From an uncultured Muribaculaceae bacterium (GTDB lineage Bacteria; Bacteroidota; Bacteroidia; Bacteroidales; Muribaculaceae): DNA of 64,000 nucleotides. Where the stretch lies: NCBI GenBank assembly GCA_910577585.1, contig CAJTNN010000003.1, positions 79,156 through 143,155 on the forward strand, in the 5' to 3' direction. The first letter of the stretch is position 1, and each line of letters begins with the position of its first letter. The position numbers were made by a program, and so were the translations under genes. Under the pieces are notes generated by a model. It was not told the origin of the DNA. It did no database searches and saw only the letters and a list, made by a program, of their open reading frames with translations. Positions 26,434 through 35,249 of this stretch are shown one piece after another.

Positions 26434-27339
26434 ATGAAGCCTACTCTTTTTATTCTGGCTGCCGGAATGGGAAGCCGTTATGGTGGTCTGAAACAGCTCG
26501 ATGGCCTCGGCCCGAGCGGTGAGACAATCATGGACTACAGTGTGTATGACGCCATACGCGCCGGCTTCGGCAAAATCGTCTTCGTTATCCGACATGATTT
26601 CGAAGATGAGTTCCGCGAGAAAATCATATCGAAATATAAGGACCATGTTGCGACCGATGTGGTCTTTCAGGATATCACGGCTCTCCCCGAAGGATTCACC
26701 CCCGACCCCGAGCGTTCGAAACCCTGGGGCACCGGACACGCTGTCCTCATGGGCAAGACTGCTATCAACGAGCCTTTCGGTGTCATCAATGCCGATGACT
26801 ACTATGGTCCGGAGACATTCCAGATTCTTGCCGATTCGCTGCGCGAGGCTGAGGGAAAGAAGGGTGAGTATTGCATGGTGGGCTTCCGCATCGACAACAC
26901 GCTGAGCGAGAACGGTGGCGTAAGCCGCGGATTCTGCCAGGTGTCGGCCGACGGGTTCCTCACCGGCGTGACGGAATGCCACAACATCCGCCGCAATGCC
27001 GATGGCAAACTCGTATATGACCTCGACGGCGAGACTATCCCCTTCCCGGAGGGTGCAAGTGTCTCAATGAATGTCTGGGGCCTCACTCCCGACTATTTCG
27101 ATTATTCCGAACGCGAGTTCATCAAGTTCCTCAACGCTCACGCCAGCGAGCTGAAGTCGGAATTCTATATCCCGTCGGTGGTGAATACTCTCATCCAGAA
27201 TGGCGAGTGCACTCTGGCTGTGAAGCAGACGCCTTCGAAATGGTTCGGGGTCACTTACGCAGCCGACCGTGAGGCCACTGTCAATCAATTCCGCAAACTC
27301 GTCGACGAGGGGGTCTATCCCGCAAGTCTGTTTGCCTGA
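26434..27339 (+). CDS. Sugar-phosphate nucleotidyltransferase family protein
   Basis: The 301-residue protein starts MKPTLFILAAGMGSRYGGLKQLDGLGPSGETIMDYSVYDA, the nucleotide-binding loop (LAAGxGSR) of sugar-phosphate NTP transferases. INADDYYG (about 111-118) has the metal-binding Asp pattern. The exact sugar and NTP are not clear; in Bacteroidetes it is usually annotated only to family level. Its position 60 bp before galE suggests nucleotide-sugar supply. Confidence 0.85.
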   Translation: MKPTLFILAAGMGSRYGGLKQLDGLGPSGETIMDYSVYDAIRAGFGKIVFVIRHDFEDEFREKIISKYKDHVATDVVFQDITALPEGFTPDPERSKPWGTGHAVLMGKTAINEPFGVINADDYYGPETFQILADSLREAEGKKGEYCMVGFRIDNTLSENGGVSRGFCQVSADGFLTGVTECHNIRRNADGKLVYDLDGETIPFPEGASVSMNVWGLTPDYFDYSEREFIKFLNAHASELKSEFYIPSVVNTLIQNGECTLAVKQTPSKWFGVTYAADREATVNQFRKLVDEGVYPASLFA

Positions 27340-27399
27340 TTGATTCGCGCTCTCTCCCCGACATGCATCTTCTCTTAATCACTTCTCAATTCTGAAGAA

Positions 27400-28431
27400 A
27401 TGAAAACTAAAATCCTCGTGACCGGGGGCACCGGATATATCGGTTCGCACACCACCGTCGAACTTCAGCAGGCCGGCTACGATGTCGTGATTATCGACAA
27501 TCTCAGCAACTCCAATATAAAGGTGCTCGATGGCATTGAGCGTATCACCGGGATTCGGCCGGATTTCGTAGAGGGTGATGTGACTGATGTCGCCACTCTG
27601 CGAGCGCTCTTCAACCGCCACCCCGACATAAAGGGCATCATCAATTTCGCCGCGTCGAAGGCTGTGGGTGAATCGGTGCGCAAGCCGCTGATGTATTACC
27701 GCAATAATCTCGTGGGGTTGATCAATCTGCTCGAGGTTATGCCGGAGTTCGGCGTGAAGGGTATCGTATTCTCAAGCTCCTGCACCGTCTATGGCGAGCC
27801 TGACGTCAACCCGATCGATGAGACGGCCCCTATCAAACCGGCCACGTCGCCCTACGGCAATACGAAGCAGATATGCGAGGAAATCATAGCCGACACCATT
27901 CGCGCCGGCGCACCTTTCAAAAGCATACTGCTCAGATATTTCAATCCGGTGGGGGCGCATCCGTCGGCCGAAATCGGCGAATTACCCATCGGAGTGCCGC
28001 AGAATCTCATCCCCTATCTCACTCAGGCAGCCGCCGGAGTGAGAGGCGAGCTCACTGTCTTCGGCAATGACTATGCCACACCTGACGGCACTTGCATCCG
28101 CGACTTCATCGATGTCGTCGATCTGGCCAAGGCCCATGTCATAGCCATGCGCCGTATGCTCGACAATGCTGATTCGGCCCAACTCGAGGTCTTCAACCTC
28201 GGCACGGGCCGCGGACTGAGTGTGCTGCAGCTGATTGAGTCGTTCGAAAGGGCTACGGGGGTGAAGGTGCCTTTCCATATCGGAGCCCGCCGGGAGGGGG
28301 ATATCGAGCAGATATGGGCCGAACCGGCAAAAGCCAACAATGTGCTCGGATGGAGAGCCGAAGTGGATATCGACGACACCATGCGCAATGCATGGCGCTG
28401 GCAATTGCGTCAGGCAGCGCCACAGCAATGA
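27400..28431 (+). CDS. galE: UDP-glucose 4-epimerase
   Basis: The 343-residue protein has the NAD-binding GGTGYIGSHTTVELQQAGY near the N-terminus, SSSCTVYGEP (catalytic Ser/Thr region), and YGNTKQICEEI containing the YxxxK catalytic pair. It interconverts UDP-glucose and UDP-galactose. It follows the nucleotidyltransferase gene by 60 bp and precedes a lipoprotein gene by 82 bp. Confidence 0.94.
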   Translation: MKTKILVTGGTGYIGSHTTVELQQAGYDVVIIDNLSNSNIKVLDGIERITGIRPDFVEGDVTDVATLRALFNRHPDIKGIINFAASKAVGESVRKPLMYYRNNLVGLINLLEVMPEFGVKGIVFSSSCTVYGEPDVNPIDETAPIKPATSPYGNTKQICEEIIADTIRAGAPFKSILLRYFNPVGAHPSAEIGELPIGVPQNLIPYLTQAAAGVRGELTVFGNDYATPDGTCIRDFIDVVDLAKAHVIAMRRMLDNADSAQLEVFNLGTGRGLSVLQLIESFERATGVKVPFHIGARREGDIEQIWAEPAKANNVLGWRAEVDIDDTMRNAWRWQLRQAAPQQ

Positions 28432-28513
28432 GACACCCGCATGAATGCAATAGAATCGATAACTTACTGCAAACTGAAAAACAATACATAATTTAATTCA
28501 CTAAATTTCCAAC

Positions 28514-30265
28514 ATGATGAAACGCTACTTTCTGGCGGCAACCCCTATAGCCGCCATGTTGCTGCTCACCGGATGTATGGACGACAACTATGACCTCTCC
28601 AACATCGACACCACTTCTGAGGTGAAGGTCAATGGACTCGTGCTTCCGGTAAATGTAAAACCTGTGACCCTCAGCATCGATGAGGAGGGTGGCATAACTG
28701 AAGAGGTGGATCCCGCCACCGGCAAGAAAATCTATGCCTACACCTACGACGGCGATTTCTCTTCCGATCCCCTCTCGATCGATCCGTTCCGCGTGACTGC
28801 TCCGGTGCTCACTCCCGAGCAAATCCACGTTGAGCTGACTTCGGCTATCAACACCCGCGCGGCCATCGATGAAATACACTACACTATCCGCGAGATGAAG
28901 ACTGACTTCGACTACGTGCTCGACGACATCGATCCGGCTGTGTCGAAGGTTGAGCGTCTGAAGACTCCGAAGGTCGTGTTCCGCACCCACATCCAGTTCC
29001 CGAATGTCGTGACTGCCAATTCCGACAAAATCGTCGTCAAAGATATGAAGGTGGCTTTCCCGGTAGGAATGGCTGCATCATCTAATCTCGGAACATACAA
29101 TGCCTCTACCGGCATTGTCACCATCAACGACTATCAGCTGCCGGCCACAGGCGCTCTCGACCTCGTGGTGACTGCCACAAGTCTTGAAATCGGCAAAGAT
29201 GTCGTGGATGGATCATTCACTTACGAAGAGTCTATCACCATCATGGATGGCGGCGAGCTGCTGCTCACACCCTCTGCGTCAGGCAATCTCCCCGACGACT
29301 TCATGCTTGATGCCGACTACACACTGAGTTCATTTGATGTGACTGCATTCTCGGGTGCTATCGAGAAGCCGCTCGACGGCATGTCGATTGATCCGATCAG
29401 CCTCTCTGACCTGCCTGACTTCCTCACCGGCGATGGCACAAACATCATCCTCTCCAACCCGCAGCTCTACCTGAGCCTCACCAACCCAGCCTCTCCTTAT
29501 AAGGTGCAGGCTCACACCGGCCTCTCTTTCACTCCGGTGCGCGGCAATGTCAAGAGCGATGCAATCGAACTCCCGGGTGGTCTGACTGTAGGCGACAACC
29601 TCCCCGCAGGAAGCCGCTACAACTATGCTCTCTCACCCGCCGGCTCAAGCCTCGTGCCCGTGGCTCAGTATGCCGACGCCGAGAAGATAGCTTATCCGGG
29701 CCTGGGCAATGTACTCGCCGGCAACGGTCTGCCTGACAAACTGGAGGTGGAGTTTGCCAACCCCAACGCTTTCGGTCAGCAGGTCACTGACTTCCCGCTC
29801 GGCACTGACATCGCCGGCGTGAAGGGCGACTACCTCTTCCGCGCTCCGCTCGCTCTCGAGGAGGGTTCTACAATCTACTATAGCGGCACTAAAGATGACT
29901 GGGATGCCGACGACCTCAAGGACCTCTATGTGACTGAGCTCGTAATCACTGCCACTGCCTCGTCTGACGTGCCTCTGGCTCTGACTGTGGGCGCCAAGAT
30001 TCTCAACTCTAAGAATCAGGAGGAGGGCATCTGCACTCCCGCCGTGCTCCCCGCTCTGGCCAAAGACCAGGAAATCACCTTCACAATCAAGGCTGCCGAG
30101 GGTACTGAAATCAATGATATCGCCGCCCTTCACTACACAGCCACTTGCGTCACTAACGATGAGGGCGCCGGCGAGGCTCTCTCTCCCGACCAGGAGGTAA
30201 CTCTCAATAATGTCCGCGCTAAGGTGACCGGACGCTATCTCTATGTCGACGACGACAACGATTAA
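28514..30265 (+). CDS. Surface lipoprotein of unknown function
   Basis: The 583-residue protein has a lipoprotein signal ending LLLTGC (Cys17 counting from the first Met; the ATG at 28517 is equally possible). The mature part opens MDDNYDLSNIDTTSEVKVNGLVLPV and is rich in beta-type, Asp/Thr sequence without a recognised enzyme motif. Repeated patterns such as L-x-[DE]-x-x-x-x-L-P suggest a chain of beta domains. It lies 35 bp before the DUF5723 gene, so the two likely act together at the outer membrane. I do not recognise a named family with confidence. Confidence 0.75.
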   Translation: MMKRYFLAATPIAAMLLLTGCMDDNYDLSNIDTTSEVKVNGLVLPVNVKPVTLSIDEEGGITEEVDPATGKKIYAYTYDGDFSSDPLSIDPFRVTAPVLTPEQIHVELTSAINTRAAIDEIHYTIREMKTDFDYVLDDIDPAVSKVERLKTPKVVFRTHIQFPNVVTANSDKIVVKDMKVAFPVGMAASSNLGTYNASTGIVTINDYQLPATGALDLVVTATSLEIGKDVVDGSFTYEESITIMDGGELLLTPSASGNLPDDFMLDADYTLSSFDVTAFSGAIEKPLDGMSIDPISLSDLPDFLTGDGTNIILSNPQLYLSLTNPASPYKVQAHTGLSFTPVRGNVKSDAIELPGGLTVGDNLPAGSRYNYALSPAGSSLVPVAQYADAEKIAYPGLGNVLAGNGLPDKLEVEFANPNAFGQQVTDFPLGTDIAGVKGDYLFRAPLALEEGSTIYYSGTKDDWDADDLKDLYVTELVITATASSDVPLALTVGAKILNSKNQEEGICTPAVLPALAKDQEITFTIKAAEGTEINDIAALHYTATCVTNDEGAGEALSPDQEVTLNNVRAKVTGRYLYVDDDND

Positions 30266-30300
30266 TCCTATCATCCGATTTATCTTAATTGCAATTCAAA

Positions 30301-31677
30301 ATGAAATCTACATATAAGTTCCTGGCCGCATCCGCCCTCGTGGCAGGCAGCGCCACCTGTGCAATGGCTCAGGCTTCTTACTCCGGATATTTCCTGGAGA
30401 ACTATACCCACCGCTATCAGCTCAACCCTGCCATGGTCGATATGTCGGGCCGCAATACATTCGTGGCTATGCCCGGCTTGGGCAACCTGAATGTGGGCAT
30501 GCAGGGTAATCTGCATCTCACGGAAGTGCTCTACAACCGTGGTGGCAAAACTGTGCTCTTCACCAACCCGCAGGTGTCGGCTGCCGAGGCCCTGAAGCAT
30601 ATCGGCAATAAGAATAAGGTGGGCGCTAATGTCGAGATGGACATCCTGGCGGCCGGTTTCACTGCCTTCGGCGGTAAGAACGTGGTCACCATCAGCGCTG
30701 TCGCTGACGCTAATGTCATGGTGCCGGGCTCGCTCTTCAGCCTCGTCAAGGAGGGTGTCTCTAACCAGACCTACGACATCTCTGACTTCCGTGCCAATGC
30801 CACAGGCTATGCTAAAATCCAGTTCAACCATCAGCGCGATATCCCCTGGGTGCCCGGTCTGAAGGCTGGTGCTGCTTTCAAAATCCTGCTCGGTATGGCT
30901 AATATGGATGCATATCTCGACAATGCAAGCCTCGCACTGGGTGAGAATGAATGGCGCGCCACTACCAACGCCAAGGTCTACGCCAATCTCGGCAACATGC
31001 ACTATAAGACAAAGTACAGCACCGAGACTGGCATGGACTACGTGAATGGCGTGGAGATGGATGGCGTCAATGTCAATGGCTTCGGTATCGGCTTCGACCT
31101 CGGCGCTACCTACGACTGGAATGACTTCCAGTTCTCGCTCGCTGTGCTCGACCTGGGCTTCATCTCTTGGAGCGGCACTCAGTATGCCTCTACCGACGGC
31201 GACCGCACCTTCAACACCGATGCCTTCATCTTCGGCGTGCAGGGAGATGATGCAAAGGATGAGTGGAACAATGCTGTCAAACCCGATCTCTACAAGCTCT
31301 ATCAGCTCACCGACTACGGCAATATCGGCGGTCGCACTCGCGCTCTCCGCGCTACTCTCAACTGGGGTGTTGACTATGAGCTCCCCTACTATCGCCGTCT
31401 GCACTTCGGCATGGTGAACTCTACTCGTTTCAACGGTCCGTTCACCACTACCGACTTCCGCTTCTCGGCCAACGTGCGCCCCGTCGACTGCTTCTCGGCC
31501 TCTGCCAACCTCTCGGCCGGCACATATGGCTGCGGCTTCGGATGGCTGGCCAATGTCAATGTCAAGGGCTTCAACTTCTTCATCGGCATGGACCACACCT
31601 TCGGCAAACTCGCCAAGCAGGGTATACCCCTCAACAGCAACGGCGAATTCAACATGGGTATGAACTTCCCCTTCTGA
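30301..31677 (+). CDS. DUF5723-type outer membrane protein
   Basis: From the ATG at 30301 the protein is 458 residues with a signal peptide (MKSTYKFLAASALVAGSATCAMAQA). An in-frame TTG at 30289 is rejected as start because the ATG gives a normal signal. The mature N-terminus (SYSGYFLENYTHRYQLNPAM, then FVAMPGLGNLNVGMQGN) matches DUF5723 proteins, which are predicted beta-barrels related to PorV/FadL-like proteins. The C-terminus ends in Phe (GMNFPF), as in many barrels. It is followed by a strong terminator. Confidence 0.82.
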   Translation: MKSTYKFLAASALVAGSATCAMAQASYSGYFLENYTHRYQLNPAMVDMSGRNTFVAMPGLGNLNVGMQGNLHLTEVLYNRGGKTVLFTNPQVSAAEALKHIGNKNKVGANVEMDILAAGFTAFGGKNVVTISAVADANVMVPGSLFSLVKEGVSNQTYDISDFRANATGYAKIQFNHQRDIPWVPGLKAGAAFKILLGMANMDAYLDNASLALGENEWRATTNAKVYANLGNMHYKTKYSTETGMDYVNGVEMDGVNVNGFGIGFDLGATYDWNDFQFSLAVLDLGFISWSGTQYASTDGDRTFNTDAFIFGVQGDDAKDEWNNAVKPDLYKLYQLTDYGNIGGRTRALRATLNWGVDYELPYYRRLHFGMVNSTRFNGPFTTTDFRFSANVRPVDCFSASANLSAGTYGCGFGWLANVNVKGFNFFIGMDHTFGKLAKQGIPLNSNGEFNMGMNFPF

Positions 31678-31708
31678 TCAAGACTCCGCAATTTATAACA
31701 TTAAAGAA

Positions 31709-31748
31709 TCAGGGCGCCGCTCAACCGAGCGACGCCCTGATTTTTTTA
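31709..31748 (+). terminator. Terminator after the DUF5723 gene, possibly bidirectional
   Basis: ATCAGGGCG...CGCCCTGAT stem (31709-31742, AACC loop, one mismatch) is followed by seven T. It sits between convergent genes (DUF5723 and ffh) and could serve both. Confidence 0.9.
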
Positions 31749-31754
31749 TCTTTA

Positions 31755-31790
31755 AGTAGTTGCTAAGTAGAATTCTTCGCAACTACTTAT
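31755..31790. repeat. Short family C palindrome
   Basis: AAGTAGTTGC (31755-31764) and GCAACTACTT (31780-31789) are perfect inverted arms. GAATTCTTCGCAACTACTTA overlaps the right arm and, but for its second base, is identical to the right arm of the 58.5 kb element. Confidence 0.8.
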
Positions 31791-31817
31791 ATATTTCTGA
31801 GTCGGCCTCGAGACGGC

Positions 31818-33176
31818 TTAACGGCGCATGCCGCCACCCTTCTGCATCTGCTGCATCTGGCGCTGCATGGCCATCATCTTCTTCGGACTCATATTCGAGG
31901 CCATGTGCATCATCTTGCGGGTCTCCTGGAATTGCTTCAGGAGCTTGTTGACCTCCTGCAGGGAAGTGCCGCTACCCTTGGCGATACGCATGCGGCGCGA
32001 CTGATTGATCACATCGGGGTTCTGACGCTCATAGGGAGTCATCGACCCGATTATGGCCTCTATCCCCTTGAAGGCATCGTCGGGGATATCAATGTTCTTG
32101 ATAGCCTTCCCCACACCGGGTATCATCGATGCTATATCCTTCAGATTACCCATCTTCTTGATCTGCTGGATCTGCTTCTGGAAATCTTCGAAGTCAAACT
32201 TGTTCTTGCGCATCTTCTCGGCAAGCTTGAGGGCCTCCTGCTCGTCGTAGACGGTCTGCGCACGATTCACAAGCTCTACGATATCACCCATGCCGAGTAT
32301 GCGGTCAGCCATACCCTCGGGATTGAACTGCTGGATATCCTCAAGCTTCTCGCCCGAACCGATAAATTTGATGGGCTTGTCGACTACCGCGCGGATTGAT
32401 ATGGCCGCACCGCCGCGTGTGTCGCCATCCATCTTGGTCAGAATCACACCATCGAAGTCAAGGCGTTCGTTGAAGGCCTTGGCAGTGTTGACGGCATCCT
32501 GACCCGTCATGGCATCGACCACAAATAGAATCTCCTGCGGATTGACTGCGGCCTTGATATCGGCTATCTCGGTCATCATCTTCTCATCCACGGCCAGACG
32601 TCCGGCGGTGTCGATAATCACAAGGTCGTAGCCGTTAGAGCGCGCATGCTTGATTGCATTCTGGGCAATCTCCACAGGATTCTGATTCCCCTCTTCGGTG
32701 TATACCGGCACATTGATGCTGTCGGCAAGCACTTTCAGCTGCTCGATGGCTGCCGGACGATAGACGTCGCAGGCCACAAGCAGCGGCTTCTTACCCTTCG
32801 TGGCTGAAAGATATTTGGCAAGTTTGCCCGAGAAGGTGGTCTTACCCGAGCCCTGCAGACCCGACATGAGTATCACGGCCGGACGCCCCTCGAGATTCAC
32901 CGGTGCCTGCTTGGCACCCATCAGGGCAGCCAGCTCATCATGCACAATCTTCACCATGAGCTCCTTCGGCTTCACGGCCGTGAGCACATCCTGGCCAAGG
33001 GCCTTCTGCTTGACTGTCACAATGAAATTCTTTGCCACCGGATAGCTCACGTCAGCCTCCACCAGCGCTTTACGCACATCCTTCAGTGTCTCGGCCACAT
33101 TAATCTCGGTAATGCGTCCCTCGCCTTTCAGCTTCTTGAAGGATCTTTCAAGTTTTTCGGATAAATTTTCAAACAT
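31818..33176 (-). CDS. ffh: Signal recognition particle protein Ffh
   Basis: The 452-residue protein has the NG GTPase domain (P-loop GLQGSGKTTFSGKLAKYL, DTAGRLAVDEKM, TKMDGDTRGGA) followed by the Met-rich M domain (about 300-445; MMHMASNMSPKKMMAMQRQMQQMQ near the end) that binds signal peptides and 4.5S RNA. It targets membrane proteins to the translocon. No clear promoter is seen; the upstream gap holds the palindromic element at 33205-33397. Confidence 0.97.
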   Translation of the reverse strand: MFENLSEKLERSFKKLKGEGRITEINVAETLKDVRKALVEADVSYPVAKNFIVTVKQKALGQDVLTAVKPKELMVKIVHDELAALMGAKQAPVNLEGRPAVILMSGLQGSGKTTFSGKLAKYLSATKGKKPLLVACDVYRPAAIEQLKVLADSINVPVYTEEGNQNPVEIAQNAIKHARSNGYDLVIIDTAGRLAVDEKMMTEIADIKAAVNPQEILFVVDAMTGQDAVNTAKAFNERLDFDGVILTKMDGDTRGGAAISIRAVVDKPIKFIGSGEKLEDIQQFNPEGMADRILGMGDIVELVNRAQTVYDEQEALKLAEKMRKNKFDFEDFQKQIQQIKKMGNLKDIASMIPGVGKAIKNIDIPDDAFKGIEAIIGSMTPYERQNPDVINQSRRMRIAKGSGTSLQEVNKLLKQFQETRKMMHMASNMSPKKMMAMQRQMQQMQKGGGMRR

Positions 33177-33204
33177 ATTGTCGGTTTCGTTATTTTCAGA
33201 TTCT

Positions 33205-33397
33205 GAACTGAATTAAACTTTTTTCAAGGTTAAGGTTCATTAAGATTTTGAGCAGGTTTCAATTCCTGAAGAGGGCGCATAGCGGGCTATGCAACCGATG
33301 AAGGAATTGAAAGATGCCAAAATATTAATGAAGATTGACCTTGAAGATGACAATTTAAAACACTTTTTTAGTTATCGTAAAAAGTTTAAATCAGTTC
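33205..33397. repeat. 193-bp nested palindromic element (MITE-like), family B
   Basis: Terminal inverted repeats GAACTGAATTAAACTTTTT (33205-33223) and AAAAAGTTTAAATCAGTTC (33379-33397) match at 18 of 19 positions. Inside are a second imperfect inverted pair (from CAAGGTTAAGG to TTGACCTTG), a third (CAATTCCT/AGGAATTG) and a central hairpin GCATAG-CGGG-CTATGC (33277-33292). The central hairpin and its flanks resemble the centre of the 42.1 kb element. No coding capacity is seen. The 349-bp gap between panD and ffh is otherwise empty apart from small inverted segments at 33420-33490. Confidence 0.85.
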
Positions 33398-33525
33398 ATA
33401 GAAGTCGTTGAAGCTCTTCATAAGGAGGATACTCCTTCATAGGTAGTCAGCCGACTCCTATTCTCACATCGCCGGCGCCACTCTGTGATGCCGGCATTCC
33501 ACATCTGCAGTGGGCGCAAGCTGCG

Positions 33526-33876
33526 CTACTTGAGAAGATTTGTGGCTGTGTCAGGGAATATCACCTTCGGCTTGAAGCTACGCGCCTCCTCGGGAGTGAG
33601 CTGCACATACGACATGATTATCACCACATCGCCAGGCTGCGCCTTGCGGGCGGCGGCGCCGTTGAGGCATATCACTCCGCTGCCGGGCTCGCCGGCTATG
33701 ACATAGGTGTCAAGTCGCTCGCCATTGTTGTTGTTTACGATAAATACCCGCTGCCCCGGCAGAATCCCTGCCGCCTCAAGCAGTAGCGAGTCAATCGTTA
33801 TACTTCCGATATAGTTCAGATTCGCCTCGGTCACTGTCACGCGGTGAATCTTCGATTGCATCATCTCTATCAGCAT
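33526..33876 (-). CDS. panD: Aspartate 1-decarboxylase
   Basis: The 116-residue protein aligns with the PanD proenzyme: MMQSKIHRVTVTEANLNYIGSITID, with the self-cleavage site Gly24-Ser25 in YIGS, Lys9 and Tyr58-region residues, and VIIMSYVQL near the end. Cleavage makes the pyruvoyl cofactor. It makes beta-alanine, which panC, 187 bp upstream on the same strand, joins to pantoate. Confidence 0.95.
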   Translation of the reverse strand: MLIEMMQSKIHRVTVTEANLNYIGSITIDSLLLEAAGILPGQRVFIVNNNNGERLDTYVIAGEPGSGVICLNGAAARKAQPGDVVIIMSYVQLTPEEARSFKPKVIFPDTATNLLK

Positions 33877-34063
33877 CGTCGTTGTATCGCTTTAACTCTG
33901 ATGTAGCCGGCATGGCTGCCGGCTACTCTCCAGAAGTTTCTCAATTTTGGGTTCTTTTGCTTCGCATGGTGTGGGAAGATGGGGTGGCCGACTCCATTTT
34001 CAGGCATCTCTGTCGGTATTGCTGCCCGGCCTCCCTGCATCAACACATCATCAGGCCACGCGC

Positions 34064-34912
34064 TTAACGATAGCGGATGTTGTCTATCAGGCGCACCTTA
34101 CCGTTGTAGACAGTGATGCATCCCACAATCTCAGGGCTCTCATCCCACTCCTCTACCGGAAGCAGTGTGCGTGCATCCACTATCTCGAAGTATTCGACTT
34201 TCATCTCGGGCACTGCATCGATGCGCTCTACGACACTGTCGTGAGTGGCACGCACGCTATGGTCGCGCGAATATTCCACACTCCATGCCAGTGCAGAATG
34301 TATCTCCGGGGCGCGGCGACGCTGCTCGGCAGTGAGAAGCTGATTGCGCGACGAGAGAGCCAGCCCGTCGTCGGCACGCTTTATCGGACACGCCACTATC
34401 TCCACATCAATATGCTCGCTCTTGACCATATTGCGGATCACGGCTATCTGCTGGAAGTCCTTTTCGCCAAAGTATGCCTTGTCAGGGCGCACGAGCTCAA
34501 ACAGACGCTTCACCACCTGCGCTACCCCCTGGAAATGGCCGGGGCGATATTTCCCCTCCATCACTTCGGCCGCTGTGCCGAGTTCAAAAACATGGTCGGA
34601 GGCAGTGCCCGAAGGATACATCTCCTCTACCGACGGAGCAAACACCGCCGACACGCCGGCTCCGGCAAGGAGCTTGAAATCTGACTCCTCATCGCGCGGA
34701 TACGTGGCAAGATCAGTAGGATTATTGAATTGCGTGGGATTGACGAATACACTCACTATCGTCACATCACTGTCGCTGACAGCACGCTCCACTAATGATA
34801 TATGACCGGCATGCAATGCACCCATCGTGGGCACAAATCCGATCTCGTGGTGATGATTCTTCTGCATCGCCACATAGCCGATTAACTCATCGACACTGCG
34901 GATAATCTGCAT
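34064..34912 (-). CDS. panC: Pantoate--beta-alanine ligase
   Basis: From the ATG at 34912 (MQIIRSVDELIGYVAM) the protein is 282 residues, the family length. Motifs are VPTMGALHAGHISLV (HxGH nucleotide site), VFVNPTQF, YFGEKDFQQIAVI and SSRNQLL. An in-frame start at 35002 would add 30 residues, but the promoter at 35000-35030 overlaps it and would start transcription inside it, so 34912 is chosen. It completes pantothenate synthesis with the product of panD just downstream. Confidence 0.95.
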   Translation of the reverse strand: MQIIRSVDELIGYVAMQKNHHHEIGFVPTMGALHAGHISLVERAVSDSDVTIVSVFVNPTQFNNPTDLATYPRDEESDFKLLAGAGVSAVFAPSVEEMYPSGTASDHVFELGTAAEVMEGKYRPGHFQGVAQVVKRLFELVRPDKAYFGEKDFQQIAVIRNMVKSEHIDVEIVACPIKRADDGLALSSRNQLLTAEQRRRAPEIHSALAWSVEYSRDHSVRATHDSVVERIDAVPEMKVEYFEIVDARTLLPVEEWDESPEIVGCITVYNGKVRLIDNIRYR

Positions 34913-34999
34913 AAGTTTTTGCTTTGTTAACTTCTGTGTGGCCCGGGCTTCATCACCTGTGGCGACAATACCCCCGGCCTTTCTCTGGATTTTAGAGGG

Positions 35000-35030
35000 C
35001 AAAGTTACTAAAAAGTTGTAATTTTCGCAA
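35000..35030 (-). promoter_or_regulatory. Promoter of panC
   Basis: On the minus strand TTG (35028-35030), 20-bp spacer, TAACTTTG (35000-35007). Expected start near 34996 leaves an 85-nt leader before the ATG at 34912. Confidence 0.78.
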
Positions 35031-35123
35031 TCTACAACCCCTATTCTTTTCTTTTCAAAGCCCTTTTCACTTTATTTAATCATTTACACCATCCAAAATG
35101 AGTGAAATCTCACAAAAAATTGC

Positions 35124-35131
35124 TAATTTTG
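35124..35131 (+). promoter_or_regulatory. Candidate -7 box of the glgA-like gene
   Basis: TAATTTTG matches TAnnTTTG; the -33 element is not recognisable. The 337-bp divergent gap 34913-35249 holds this and the panC promoter and no gene. Confidence 0.45.
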
Positions 35132-35249
35132 CATTTGATTCTACCCTAACTGACGCAGCGCCCAGACGCGCGTGCGTCGGTCACGTGGCTTTATTCCGGC
35201 TCCTGCCCGCCAAAGCAGCCGCCGGGCCGATAAAATTAAACTGAAGAAA

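Noticed and set aside
30280..31596. A 438-codon open frame antisense to the DUF5723 gene
   Set aside because: The plus-strand gene has a signal peptide, a known family pattern and a matching terminator. The antisense product is His/Val/Glu-rich without any domain, as expected for a shadow of a codon-biased gene.
33420..33490. Small inverted repeats (AGGAG/CTCCT, GCCGGC) between panD and the 33.2 kb element
   Set aside because: Short stems without T runs or neighbours that would make them terminators; expected at this frequency by chance.
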